Notes: generated by a model from the sequence alone, not told the origin. A DNA stretch of 9,486 nt from Pseudomonadota bacterium (GCA_018816605.1 JAHIVS010000217.1:1-9486), one strand, 5' to 3'; counted from the first letter of the stretch, positions 1-6,479 are shown. A program made the numbers and translations.

Positions 1-49
1 CTCTTTTAGGTGGGGCAGTGCAAAAAAAAAATCATGCAGCGAGGGTGCC

Positions 50-499
50 ATGGGCAGCATTTCAGATGTTTTAAAAAAGTCGATAGTTTTCAATTCTCTG
101 GAAGAAACAGACCTTCAAGGGCTCATTCCCCTGTTTGAAAAATGGGAACTTTGCACAGGGGATGTGATTACCACGGCAGGAGAAACGGCCCAGTATTTTT
201 TTTTATTGGAAAGGGGTGCCTTGCTTCTGGCAATGGACCAGGGCAGATCCGTTGTGCTGGATGCACCCGGGGATTTTATTGCCATGGAGCTTTTAAGCGA
301 CCGGGGAATTTATAAGACCACCATGACAGCCCTTGAGAACGGGAGGGTCTTTGCCGTTTCCAGAGGGGCCTTTCTGGCCTTTATTCAGGAGGATACACCC
401 GGAGCTGCCGCCATCATGGATGCATGGCAGGGCTATCTTGATCAAAGGGCTGGATTTGTAAAAATTATTGAGGACATTGATGTTCCTGCAATTTTTTAG
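50..499 (+). CDS. Small cyclic-nucleotide-binding-fold (Crp/cNMP-like) protein without DNA-binding domain
   Basis: This is a 149-residue protein that looks like a stand-alone cNMP-binding beta-roll. A leading helix (residues 5-30) is followed by the Gly-Asp turn at 37-38, a strand and glycine turn around 50-57, a second Pro-Gly-Asp turn at 73-75, and a helix near 105-112. The phosphate-binding cassette position reads A-M-E (Glu80) and ends in K-T-T (Lys89). The usual F-G-E...R-A pattern is therefore degenerate, and binding of cAMP or cGMP is doubtful. The chain stops before any helix-turn-helix, so it is unlikely to be a transcription factor. The ATG has a GAGGG ribosome site at 41-45. The gene lies 17 bases upstream of the OadG-like gene and probably shares its transcript, which suggests (inference) a regulatory partner of the decarboxylase. 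The coding sequence contains a run of nine T at 196-204. The fold call is fairly sure; the role is unknown. Confidence 0.8.
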   Translation: MGSISDVLKKSIVFNSLEETDLQGLIPLFEKWELCTGDVITTAGETAQYFFLLERGALLLAMDQGRSVVLDAPGDFIAMELLSDRGIYKTTMTALENGRVFAVSRGAFLAFIQEDTPGAAAIMDAWQGYLDQRAGFVKIIEDIDVPAIF

Positions 500-502
500 G
501 GT

Positions 503-509
503 AAGGAGG
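503..509 (+). promoter_or_regulatory. Strong Shine-Dalgarno that fixes a TTG start
   Basis: AAGGAGG lies 7 bases ahead of the TTG at 517-519. No in-frame ATG occurs until residue 71 of the OadG-like protein, past the membrane segment. This site is therefore the main support for the TTG start. Confidence 0.75.
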
Positions 510-516
510 TAGTGGT

Positions 517-957
517 TTGTACGGAATAGAAGCCATCAACGCAAACAATGGATGGGCCATTTCGGTGGTGGGAATCACCATTGTATTTTCAGGTCTTGTC
601 GTGCTCGCCCTTGTGATTTCACAATTGCACAAATTGTTGGATTTGTATGAAAACCCCCGGAAAATAAAAAACTGGTTTTCCGGAGGCAAGGAAAAGGACA
701 CCCCCCTGGAAACACCTTCTGTCATAATGGTTTTCACCGAAGAACAAAAGGAAATTGCCAAACAATTCGCTCTTTTGGTCCGGACCATGGAAGATCATTT
801 TTCATTGCCCCGATTATTGAACCTTGCCCGGATCAGCGGGGTGAAAAATTTTCATTCAAATTTAAATATCCTCCTCAAGTCTGCCATTATCTATCCGGAC
901 AAAGAGGGATACTTTTGCTGGAATCAGGATTTGTACATTAAAACCATTTCATATTAG
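517..957 (+). CDS. OadG-like gamma subunit of Na+-pumping decarboxylase, with a C-terminal extension
   Basis: The 146-residue protein starts at TTG behind a near-perfect ribosome site. Residues about 13-36 form one hydrophobic membrane helix beginning G-W-A-I-S-V-V-G, the pattern typical of OadG/GcdC/MmdC small subunits. This subunit stabilises the complex by linking the membrane beta subunit to the carboxyltransferase. A basic, flexible linker follows (about 45-70). OadG proteins are commonly near 80-110 residues with a Pro/Ala-rich tail. Here residues 73-140 instead look like a compact domain: a helix 74-93, a helix 97-109, a helix 112-124, then a hairpin with P-D-K-E-G-Y-F-C-W. That spacing resembles a winged helix, which is an inference from pattern only. 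The extension is AT-rich; 841-900 has 20 G/C in 60. The beta-subunit gene starts 39 bases downstream, which supports the family call. Confidence 0.8.
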   Translation: MYGIEAINANNGWAISVVGITIVFSGLVVLALVISQLHKLLDLYENPRKIKNWFSGGKEKDTPLETPSVIMVFTEEQKEIAKQFALLVRTMEDHFSLPRLLNLARISGVKNFHSNLNILLKSAIIYPDKEGYFCWNQDLYIKTISY

Positions 958-996
958 ACCCAATCTGAAAGATAATGACACCCAAGAGGAAATAAC

Positions 997-2133
997 ATGG
1001 ATAGCTTATTTTTAGAATTTTTTCAAAATACAGGGTTTTATTTGTGCGACTACCGGAATATCATCATGATTGTCATCGGTATGGTCTTTATCTATCTGGG
1101 AATTGCCAAGGATTATGAACCCCTGCTTTTGGTTCCCATTGGATTCGGCATGCTCATCGGCAATATCCCCATTTTTAAGGGATTGGGACTTGGCATCTAT
1201 GAGACCAATTCTGTCCTGCATTATCTGTATTTCGGGGTGACCCAGGGGATTTATCCGCCCCTTGTTTTTCTGGGGATCGGTGCCATGACCGATTTTTCAA
1301 CCCTTTTGGCAAGACCGGTACTCATGCTGCTGGGCGCTGCGGCCCAGGCCGGAATTTTTGTCACCTTTCTGGGCGCCCTGGCCCTGGGATTTGCACCCAA
1401 TGAAGCGGCTTCCATCGGAATTATCGGCGGTGCTGACGGGCCGACCGCCATCTTCCTCACCGCAAAACTTGCCCCCAAACTCATCGGTCCCATTGCCGTG
1501 GCCGCCTATTCCTACATGGCCCTGGTTCCCGTGATCCAGCCCCCCATCATGCGGCTGCTGACCACAAGGAAAGAACGGCTCATCCGCATGGAAGAACCCA
1601 GACAGGTTAGCAAAAGGGAAAAAATGATTTTTCCCATTGTTGCGTTTTTGCTCTGCTGTTTTCTGGCACCTGCAGCCCTGCCCCTTCTCGGCATGCTGTG
1701 TTTTGGCAACGTGCTCAAGGAGGCTGTGGTAACAGAGCGCCTTGCCGTGACCGCCAGGACTGCTCTCATTGATACGGCCACCATCCTTCTGGGGATAACC
1801 GTGGGGGCCAGCACCCAGGGAGATGTGTTTCTGACCGCAAGTTCCGTGGGGATTTTCGTTCTCGGGGCGGTCTCTTTTTGCATTGCCACGGCTGCAGGCG
1901 TTCTATTTGCAAAATTCATGAACCTGTTTTTAAAGAGCAAAATCAATCCGTTGCTGGGAGCTGCCGGCGTGTCTGCGGTTCCCGATTCTGCCCGGGTGGT
2001 TCAGGTCGTGGGCCAGCGGGAGGATCCCACCAATTTTCTTCTCATGCACGCCATGGCACCCAATGTGTCCGGGGTAATCGGATCGGCCATTGCTGCGGGA
2101 GTTCTCTGGAGCCTCATGGCCAAGACGGTTTAA
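997..2133 (+). CDS. oadB: Na+-translocating decarboxylase beta subunit (OadB/GcdB/MmdB family)
   Basis: This 378-residue polytopic inner-membrane protein is of the usual family length. It decarboxylates carboxybiotin delivered by the carrier subunit and couples this to Na+ export. The diagnostic segment G-G-A-D-G-P-T-A-I-F is at 144-153; Asp147 corresponds to the essential aspartate known from Klebsiella OadB (Asp203). A second conserved block, A-P-N-V-S-G-V-I-G-S, is at 354-363, and the I-Y-P-P-L-x-F-L-G-I-G-A-M-T-D-F block is near 85-100. About nine to eleven hydrophobic segments are visible. AAGAGGA at 984-990 gives good spacing to the ATG. Whether the substrate is oxaloacetate, methylmalonyl-CoA or glutaconyl-CoA cannot be read from the beta subunit, and the alpha subunit is not in the window. 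The symbol is therefore a family label. The two genes upstream appear to belong to the same operon. Confidence 0.95.
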   Translation: MDSLFLEFFQNTGFYLCDYRNIIMIVIGMVFIYLGIAKDYEPLLLVPIGFGMLIGNIPIFKGLGLGIYETNSVLHYLYFGVTQGIYPPLVFLGIGAMTDFSTLLARPVLMLLGAAAQAGIFVTFLGALALGFAPNEAASIGIIGGADGPTAIFLTAKLAPKLIGPIAVAAYSYMALVPVIQPPIMRLLTTRKERLIRMEEPRQVSKREKMIFPIVAFLLCCFLAPAALPLLGMLCFGNVLKEAVVTERLAVTARTALIDTATILLGITVGASTQGDVFLTASSVGIFVLGAVSFCIATAAGVLFAKFMNLFLKSKINPLLGAAGVSAVPDSARVVQVVGQREDPTNFLLMHAMAPNVSGVIGSAIAAGVLWSLMAKTV

Positions 2134-2164
2134 AACAGACAACTTCTGTGCAGGTACCAACATC

Positions 2165-2182
2165 CGTCCTTTTAAAAGGGCG
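2165..2182. repeat. Palindrome between oadB and the patatin gene
   Basis: A perfect 12-bp palindrome, CCTTTTAAAAGG, lies at 2168-2179. Two flanking Watson-Crick pairs and one G-U pair extend it to 2165-2182. No T-tract follows on the + strand, so it is not a standard intrinsic terminator. It could be a protein-binding site or a weak RNA hairpin in the 77-base gap. Function is unknown. Confidence 0.35.
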
Positions 2183-2210
2183 GGTTCTACACGTTTAAGG
2201 AACACACGCT

Positions 2211-3158
2211 ATGACAACCTATAAGATGGGGCTGGTGCTGGGGAGCGGGGCCTCCCGGGGGTGGGCCCATATCGGGGTGATTGAGGCCCTCCAGGATGCG
2301 GGGATTTCCATCCATCTTGTGGCAGGGTGCAGTGTCGGGGCTTTTGTGGGCGCGATCTTTGCCAGTGGCGGTCTGGAGCAGCTAAAAAAATATGTCATTG
2401 AAATGGACGGCGAGAGCATGTTCTCCTTTTCAGACTTGACCCTCATAAGACCCGGTTTCCTGGACGGCGATAAAAAACTCAGGGAACTTTTCTGCATGCA
2501 CAGTGACAAAAAAGAGTTTGATGAACTGGAGATTCCGTTAAAGGTTGTCGCTGCGGACATGCATTCCGGCGGCCAGGTGATTCTGGATTCCGGCGACCTG
2601 CTCAAAGCCCTCCGGGCATCCATGTCCTACCCGGGGCTTTTTGCGCCGGTATACCACAAGGGCCGGTGGCTGATAGACGGAGGCGTGGTCGACCCGGTTC
2701 CCGTTGGCGTGGCCCGGGCAATGGGTGCGGACATTGTTATTGCCGTGAACCTTGATTCTGAACTGGTATCCCGCAAGCGCCACCAGAAAACAGACAGTAT
2801 TCCTGAAATGAAATCGTCTCCGGTCCGTAATGAATTTTTAAAAAACCTGGCCGCCCGGTATGAAGCTGTGGAGAAAACAATTCGGGACCGCCTGGAACTC
2901 CAGAAGGAAAAAAAACCAACGCCCCCCGGTACCCGGCAGGTTATCAATGCTGCCATTGGGCTCATGCAGGACCGTATCACCCGGGTTAATTTTGCGGTCA
3001 ACCCGCCGGATATCCTCATCACCCCCCGCCTGGGAGACCTTAAAATGCTGGACTATGATCAGGTTGAGCACGCCATCGAAGAAGGGTACATCGCCACCCG
3101 GGAAAAGATCAGTGACATCCGAATGCTGCTGGCGGCCCAGGACACGGAACAGACTTAG
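2211..3158 (+). CDS. Patatin-like phospholipase (RssA-type serine acyl hydrolase)
   Basis: The 315-residue protein has all elements of the bacterial patatin family. The oxyanion-hole loop G-S-G-A-S-R-G-W-A-H is at 11-20, the nucleophile elbow G-C-S-V-G at 39-43 (Ser41), and the catalytic Asp156 sits in D-G-G at 156-158, followed by P-V-P-V. The Ser-Asp dyad is thus complete, and lipid acyl hydrolase activity is expected. No signal peptide or membrane segment is seen, so the enzyme is probably cytoplasmic or membrane-peripheral. Residues from about 185 to the end are a charged, helix-rich tail of the kind found in RssA-type members. AAGGAA at 2197-2202 lies 8 bases before the ATG. It is in the same direction as oadB but 77 bases away, so co-transcription is uncertain. 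A terminator-like hairpin follows at 3177. The natural substrate is unknown. Confidence 0.93.
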   Translation: MTTYKMGLVLGSGASRGWAHIGVIEALQDAGISIHLVAGCSVGAFVGAIFASGGLEQLKKYVIEMDGESMFSFSDLTLIRPGFLDGDKKLRELFCMHSDKKEFDELEIPLKVVAADMHSGGQVILDSGDLLKALRASMSYPGLFAPVYHKGRWLIDGGVVDPVPVGVARAMGADIVIAVNLDSELVSRKRHQKTDSIPEMKSSPVRNEFLKNLAARYEAVEKTIRDRLELQKEKKPTPPGTRQVINAAIGLMQDRITRVNFAVNPPDILITPRLGDLKMLDYDQVEHAIEEGYIATREKISDIRMLLAAQDTEQT

Positions 3159-3176
3159 GAGAATGATGGCATCACT

Positions 3177-3196
3177 CGGTTCTGGAGCCGTTTTTT
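3177..3196 (+). terminator. Short rho-independent terminator after the patatin gene
   Basis: CGGTT (3177-3181) pairs with AGCCG (3186-3190) through five pairs, one of them G-U. The loop is CTGG, and six T follow directly (3191-3196). The stem is short but the arrangement is standard. It lies 18 bases past the patatin stop codon and before the next gene, marking a probable end of the upstream transcript. Confidence 0.5.
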
Positions 3197-3211
3197 GGAT
3201 AGGGGAAACTG

Positions 3212-3712
3212 ATGATCAGGGATGCGAATAACTCAGATTGCAGCAATTTAGCAGCACTCTCATTGGCGGTGTGGATTCAGACGTATTCAATTGATGGAAT
3301 CCGTACCGAAAACTCAGAATATGCATTATCAACGTTTACAAAGGCGCATTTTGAAAAAATATTGCATGACCCCAGATATAAAGTATTGGTGTGTGTTCAG
3401 GGAATTTATCTTAGAGGGTATGCACTTGTAAATTTAGATTCGCAGTTTAAAGATGCCGAAACCGGTTTTGAAATTGAAAAACTGTATGTTCACGCACCTT
3501 TTCAAGGCCACGGCATCGGCAAGGGTCTCTTGTCAGAAATAAAAATCAGGTATGGAGGCCGTTTTTGGCTTTATACGTGGACGCGGAATAAGTCCATTGG
3601 GTTTTATAAAAAATTTGGTTTCAGGGACATCGGGCAATATGAATTTAAATTTGGGAACGATATAATTGAAAACCGCGCATTGGCATATGGTCTTCCATCG
3701 CCCACGGATTAA
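3212..3712 (+). CDS. GNAT-family N-acetyltransferase
   Basis: This 166-residue single-domain protein has full GNAT length. The acetyl-CoA-binding motif A is at 89-107: a strand with E-K-L-Y-V-H, then the pyrophosphate loop Q-G-H-G-I-G-K-G (98-105). Motif B follows as N-K-S-I-G-F-Y-K-K-F-G-F at 126-137. It transfers an acetyl group from acetyl-CoA to an amine; the substrate (small molecule, peptide or protein) cannot be told from sequence. AGGGG at 3201-3205 sits 6 bases before the ATG. The gene is more AT-rich than those around it; 3361-3420 has 23 G/C in 60 bases, against 34 in 60 at 7501-7560 in the transporter gene. A terminator-like element precedes it, and a second, unrelated GNAT gene follows 66 bases later. 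Horizontal acquisition is possible (inference). Confidence 0.9.
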   Translation: MIRDANNSDCSNLAALSLAVWIQTYSIDGIRTENSEYALSTFTKAHFEKILHDPRYKVLVCVQGIYLRGYALVNLDSQFKDAETGFEIEKLYVHAPFQGHGIGKGLLSEIKIRYGGRFWLYTWTRNKSIGFYKKFGFRDIGQYEFKFGNDIIENRALAYGLPSPTD

Positions 3713-3725
3713 CCGGACAGCAGGC

Positions 3726-3750
3726 AGCGGCATTATGTTATGTGGCCGCT
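3726..3750 (+). other. Hairpin between the two GNAT genes
   Basis: AGCGGC (3726-3731) and GCCGCT (3745-3750) are exact inverted repeats separated by 13 bases. No U-tract follows, so terminator activity would be weak at best. The element does not match an integron attC core site (no GTTRRRY/RYYYAAC pair at suitable positions). Confidence 0.3.
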
Positions 3751-3778
3751 AGGATTCTGGGTAGAGGAGCAATAAAAA

Positions 3779-4543
3779 ATGGCATACGTCACTTTGACAA
3801 AAGAGAACATTGGCGATGAGCATATTTGCTGTGCCTTTTCAGACAAGAAGTGCTCAGAAAGCTATGGCTTGAAGAAGCAATGGCTGGAAAGAGAATTTGA
3901 TAATGGCTATGTCTTTAGACGTCTTGATGAACGCGCCAAAGTTTTTATCGAATACGGCCCGGCTGAAAAAGCATGGGTGCCGGTGACCGCCCCCAATTAT
4001 ATGATGATTGGATGTTTTTGGGTTTCCGGGAAATATAAACAAAACGGACATGGAAAAGCGTTGCTGCAAGAGGCAATCGAAGCTGCAAAGCATCATGGAA
4101 TGGAGGGTCTTGTGACTGTGGTCGGTAGGAAAAAATTCCATTTTATGTGCGATATCAAATGGTTGATGAAACAGGGGTTTGAAACCTGTGACAGCAGTTT
4201 TTCAGGTTTCAGCCTTATCTCCATGGATTTTAATCGACCGGAGAAGCGACCTTGTTTTAACGACTCCGTTAAGAAAGGTGAATGCCCTGAAAAAAGTGGC
4301 ATGGTTGCCTATTATTCCAACCGCTGCCCTTATTCGGAATACCATGTTAAAGAATCGTTGGTTGAAACAGCCGCTAAACGAAAGCTGCCCCTCAAAGCAA
4401 TTAAGCTGGAAACAATGGAGCAAGCGCAATCCGCCCCAACACCGGCTACGATTTTCAGTCTGTTTCTGGGGGGTAAATTTGTAACAACAGATATCAGCGT
4501 CTGTATGGACAGTCGGTTTGATAAAATTGTCGGAAAATTGTAA
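3779..4543 (+). CDS. yoaP: YoaP-type protein: GNAT acetyltransferase fused to a thioredoxin-fold domain
   Basis: The 254-residue protein has two parts. Residues about 1-150 form a GNAT domain whose acetyl-CoA loop is N-G-H-G-K-A-L-L at 89-96, preceded by F-W-V-S-G-K-Y. Residues about 172-254 form the YoaP C-terminal domain, a thioredoxin-like fold with N-R-C-P-Y-S-E-Y at 181-188 (Cys183 at the usual redox-active position) and a likely cis-proline in A-P-T-P at 219-222. This layout and length match the Bacillus YoaP family, whose substrate is not established. Only one cysteine is at the active-site position, so a monothiol mechanism is possible. AGAGGAG at 3763-3769 gives a clear ribosome site. 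Like the preceding GNAT gene it is relatively AT-rich. The stop codon is followed, in the same frame, by the remnant of another acetyltransferase. Confidence 0.88.
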   Translation: MAYVTLTKENIGDEHICCAFSDKKCSESYGLKKQWLEREFDNGYVFRRLDERAKVFIEYGPAEKAWVPVTAPNYMMIGCFWVSGKYKQNGHGKALLQEAIEAAKHHGMEGLVTVVGRKKFHFMCDIKWLMKQGFETCDSSFSGFSLISMDFNRPEKRPCFNDSVKKGECPEKSGMVAYYSNRCPYSEYHVKESLVETAAKRKLPLKAIKLETMEQAQSAPTPATIFSLFLGGKFVTTDISVCMDSRFDKIVGKL

Positions 4544-4762
4544 ACACCTAAAAAAGAACGGCTCTGGATTTTTATCAAGCCGGAGGTCTCCTGTGTGCAT
4601 GGGGTTACCACTAAGGAAAACCTAGCATCCCGTCGGGTTATGGAAAAAATCGGGAGGATACTTGAAAAAGATGTCGGCCTCTGAGATGCTGTCGCCAAGG
4701 GAGACGGCCTATTTCCGTTTTACTATCTTGAGCGAGGGGCCTATTTTCGAAAAGGATTGTGA
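4544..4762 (+). pseudogene. Decayed C-terminal fragment of a third GNAT acetyltransferase
   Basis: Directly after the YoaP TAA and in the same frame, 46 codons read as a GNAT tail. The motif E-N-L-A-S-R-R-V-M-E-K-I-G (4616-4654) is the familiar motif-B helix of RimJ-like acetyltransferases. It continues I-L-E-K-D-V-G-L to an in-frame TGA at 4682-4684. The same frame then carries G-D-G-L-F-P-F-Y-Y-L-E-R-G (4700-4738), which suits the final strand of such a domain, and ends at TGA 4760-4762. There is no start codon with a ribosome site and no motif A, so the N-terminal two thirds of the gene are missing. It is not a relic of either intact GNAT gene nearby, as their motif-B sequences differ. It is best read as debris of gene loss or of an imprecise insertion. 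Confidence 0.6.
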
Positions 4763-4920
4763 CCAATATCGAAACGCCTGTCCCTGAGAGTTGGGTGGAT
4801 GCAGACAATAAATTCAACGCATAGAAGCCAAAGCCAATTGCAGGATCTTTTTCAGGGAAGCCATCTGACATTCTAACGGCAGAATGGGTTACCGGGAATT
4901 GTGTGTCGAAGAATCTTTCC
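4763..4920. other. Intergenic stretch with no supportable gene
   Basis: Together with the pseudogene and promoter region this makes up the 448 bases without an intact gene between the YoaP gene and the M20 peptidase gene. One + frame stays readable from GTG 4759 to a TAG at 4822-4824, then from 4825 to a TAA at 4963-4965. It has no start site and no motif I recognise. A 98-codon minus-strand frame (4638-4934) likewise shows no family motif. It may be further remnant DNA; no terminator, tRNA or repeat was found here. Confidence 0.4.
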
Positions 4921-4966
4921 TTGACAACCGGCAATTTCCCGTCCTATAGCAGATCTTTATTATAAT
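4921..4966 (+). promoter_or_regulatory. Possible sigma-70 promoter region for the M20-YfcC pair
   Basis: A perfect TTGACA lies at 4921-4926 and a perfect TATAAT at 4961-4966, but 34 bases separate them, so they cannot form one promoter. Two readings are possible. TTGACA could pair with TATAGC at 4945-4950 (18-base spacing). Alternatively TATAAT could serve with a weak -35 near 4935-4943, giving a start about 20 bases ahead of the gene. Either fits the gap before the peptidase gene. Confidence 0.4.
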
Positions 4967-4980
4967 CTTAAGGATGTGAT

Positions 4981-4985
4981 AGAGG
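4981..4985 (+). promoter_or_regulatory. Shine-Dalgarno favouring the second ATG of the peptidase
   Basis: AGAGG abuts the ATG at 4986 with no spacer but lies 6 bases before the ATG at 4992. The second ATG is therefore the more likely start. The difference is two residues. Confidence 0.55.
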
Positions 4986-4991
4986 ATGCCC

Positions 4992-6473
4992 ATGCCCCTG
5001 ATTCTGATGCTTCTTGTTCCGGCCGCCGCCGGACTGATCCTGACCCTTTTTGTCCGATATCGGTGGATGAAAAAACGATATGCCCTGGCAGCGGAATCCC
5101 CGACACCCTCGGACATACCGGACATGGCAGACAAGGACGCCTTTGCCCGAAAGCTTGCCCTGTTAATTCAAATTCCCACTGTTTCCTGGACCGACCGCAG
5201 CCGTCGGGATACGGCCATGTTCGTGAAGTTCCAGGAAACGCTCATTCAGCTGTTTCCCCTGGTTCACCAAAAATTGGAACGACAGGTCCTGGGTCATTTC
5301 GGCCTGATCTATCATTGGAAGGGAAAAAACACCCAAAAAAAACCGGTTCTTTTCCTGGCCCATTATGATGTGGTGCCGGCAGAAGACGCCGGAAAGGACA
5401 CCTGGGAACAAGGTCCCTTCAGCGGACATATCAAGGACGGGGTGCTTTGGGGCCGCGGGACCTTGGACATCAAATCCCAGCTGGCCTTCCAGATGGAAAC
5501 AGCAGAAAGGCTTTTGGAAAAAGGGTGGCAGCCGGACAGGGATCTCTATTTTGCCTTTGGCGGAGATGAGGAAATTTCTGGGGTGGAAGGCGCCCGGAAT
5601 ATGGCGGCTGTTTTTAAAGAAAAAAATTTGAATTTCGAGTTTGTTGTGGATGAAGGCGGCGTGATTGCAAAGGACCAGCTGGCCTTTTTAAAGGGGCGGC
5701 CTGCAGCCCTGGTGGGACTTGCGGAAAAGGGGTTCGTCACCTTTAAGATCACCGCCCGGGGCACAAGCGGCCATTCTTCCATGCCCGAACGACAGGGAAC
5801 GGCCATCGGGCGCCTGGCCAGAGGGATCGTGCGCCTGGAGAAAAAACGCTTTCCCAGCCGCCTTGATCCAATGATCAGAAACATGCTGGAACGCTTTGTT
5901 CCCTGTGTCCCCTTCGGTCTGGGGATAATTTTTGCCAACCTCTGGCTTTTTTCCCCTTTGATCCGGTTCGTTTTCTCACGGAACAAGACCACCGACAGCC
6001 TGATCCGGACCACCCAGGCCATAACGGTTTTCAAAGCCGGAGAGCAGGAAAATATTTTACCCAATGGGGCGGTCTGCCTGGTGAACCATCGGATTCTTCC
6101 CGGAGATACCATCGACTTTATACACCATCGCCACAGACAGGTTCTCAAAGACAAAGACCTGGGCCTGGGCGATGCGGGCAACTGGCCGGCCAACAATCCC
6201 ATCACGGCAGGTGATCCGGAAGGGTCCGGTTTCCAGCTGATCCGCAGGGTCCTGGCACAGACCCATCCGGGTGTTGTGGCCGTTCCCTATCTGGTCAACG
6301 GTTCTACCGATTCCAAATACTACGGGGATCTTACGGATCAGATTTTACGCTTTACCCCTCTGGTGCTGACCCCTAAGGATGTTGCCTCCATCCATGGCGT
6401 GAATGAAAAAGTCTCCCTGGAAAATCTGAACAATGGATTGAGATTTTATTATCAGTTGTTTTGTCACCTCTAA
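4992..6473 (+). CDS. Membrane-anchored M20 metallopeptidase (PM20D1/carboxypeptidase S type)
   Basis: The 493-residue protein carries the full two-zinc active site of M20 peptidases. It has H-Y-D (His124, Asp126), T-L-D (Asp159, bridging), D-E-E (Glu193 as base, Glu194 as ligand), V-D-E-G-G (Asp220), and I-H-G-x-N-E near the end (His468). S-G-H-S-S-M-P at about 259-265 marks the lid/dimerisation domain. The Asp220 ligand, the length and the G-S-T-D-S-K-Y-Y block place it with yeast carboxypeptidase S and animal PM20D1, not the shorter ArgE/DapE enzymes. Expected reactions are removal of a C-terminal residue from small peptides, or cleavage of N-acyl amino acids. Residues 2-22 are one hydrophobic segment followed by R-Y-R-W-M-K-K-R; by the positive-inside rule the catalytic part would face the cytoplasm. 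The transporter gene follows at once, so the two probably act together. Confidence 0.92.
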   Translation: MPLILMLLVPAAAGLILTLFVRYRWMKKRYALAAESPTPSDIPDMADKDAFARKLALLIQIPTVSWTDRSRRDTAMFVKFQETLIQLFPLVHQKLERQVLGHFGLIYHWKGKNTQKKPVLFLAHYDVVPAEDAGKDTWEQGPFSGHIKDGVLWGRGTLDIKSQLAFQMETAERLLEKGWQPDRDLYFAFGGDEEISGVEGARNMAAVFKEKNLNFEFVVDEGGVIAKDQLAFLKGRPAALVGLAEKGFVTFKITARGTSGHSSMPERQGTAIGRLARGIVRLEKKRFPSRLDPMIRNMLERFVPCVPFGLGIIFANLWLFSPLIRFVFSRNKTTDSLIRTTQAITVFKAGEQENILPNGAVCLVNHRILPGDTIDFIHHRHRQVLKDKDLGLGDAGNWPANNPITAGDPEGSGFQLIRRVLAQTHPGVVAVPYLVNGSTDSKYYGDLTDQILRFTPLVLTPKDVASIHGVNEKVSLENLNNGLRFYYQLFCHL

Positions 6474-6479
6474 TTGAAA

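Noticed and set aside
1..49. End of an upstream coding gene at TAG 7-9
   Set aside because: Two codons before a stop are not enough to support a partial gene. Only a leader with a ribosome site for the next gene can be claimed.
50..499. Crp/Fnr-type transcription regulator
   Set aside because: The protein ends after the beta-roll and its following helix. No helix-turn-helix is encoded before the stop, and the next gene is in another frame with its own ribosome site.
3713..3778. Integron attC site between the two GNAT genes
   Set aside because: There is a hairpin, but the paired GTTRRRY and RYYYAAC core sites are not present and no integrase gene is in the window.
4682..4684. In-frame TGA in the GNAT remnant read as selenocysteine
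   Set aside because: The reading frame has no N-terminal half or start. GNAT enzymes have no known selenocysteine at this place, and no SECIS-like hairpin is evident just downstream. A nonsense mutation is simpler.
4921..4966. TTGACA and TATAAT as the two halves of one promoter
   Set aside because: They are 34 bases apart, about twice the spacing sigma-70 allows. They were kept only as separate promoter candidates.
5546..6205. A 219-codon minus-strand frame inside the M20 gene
   Set aside because: It is opposite the peptidase catalytic core, and its biased Arg/Ser/Pro composition is typical of an antisense shadow.
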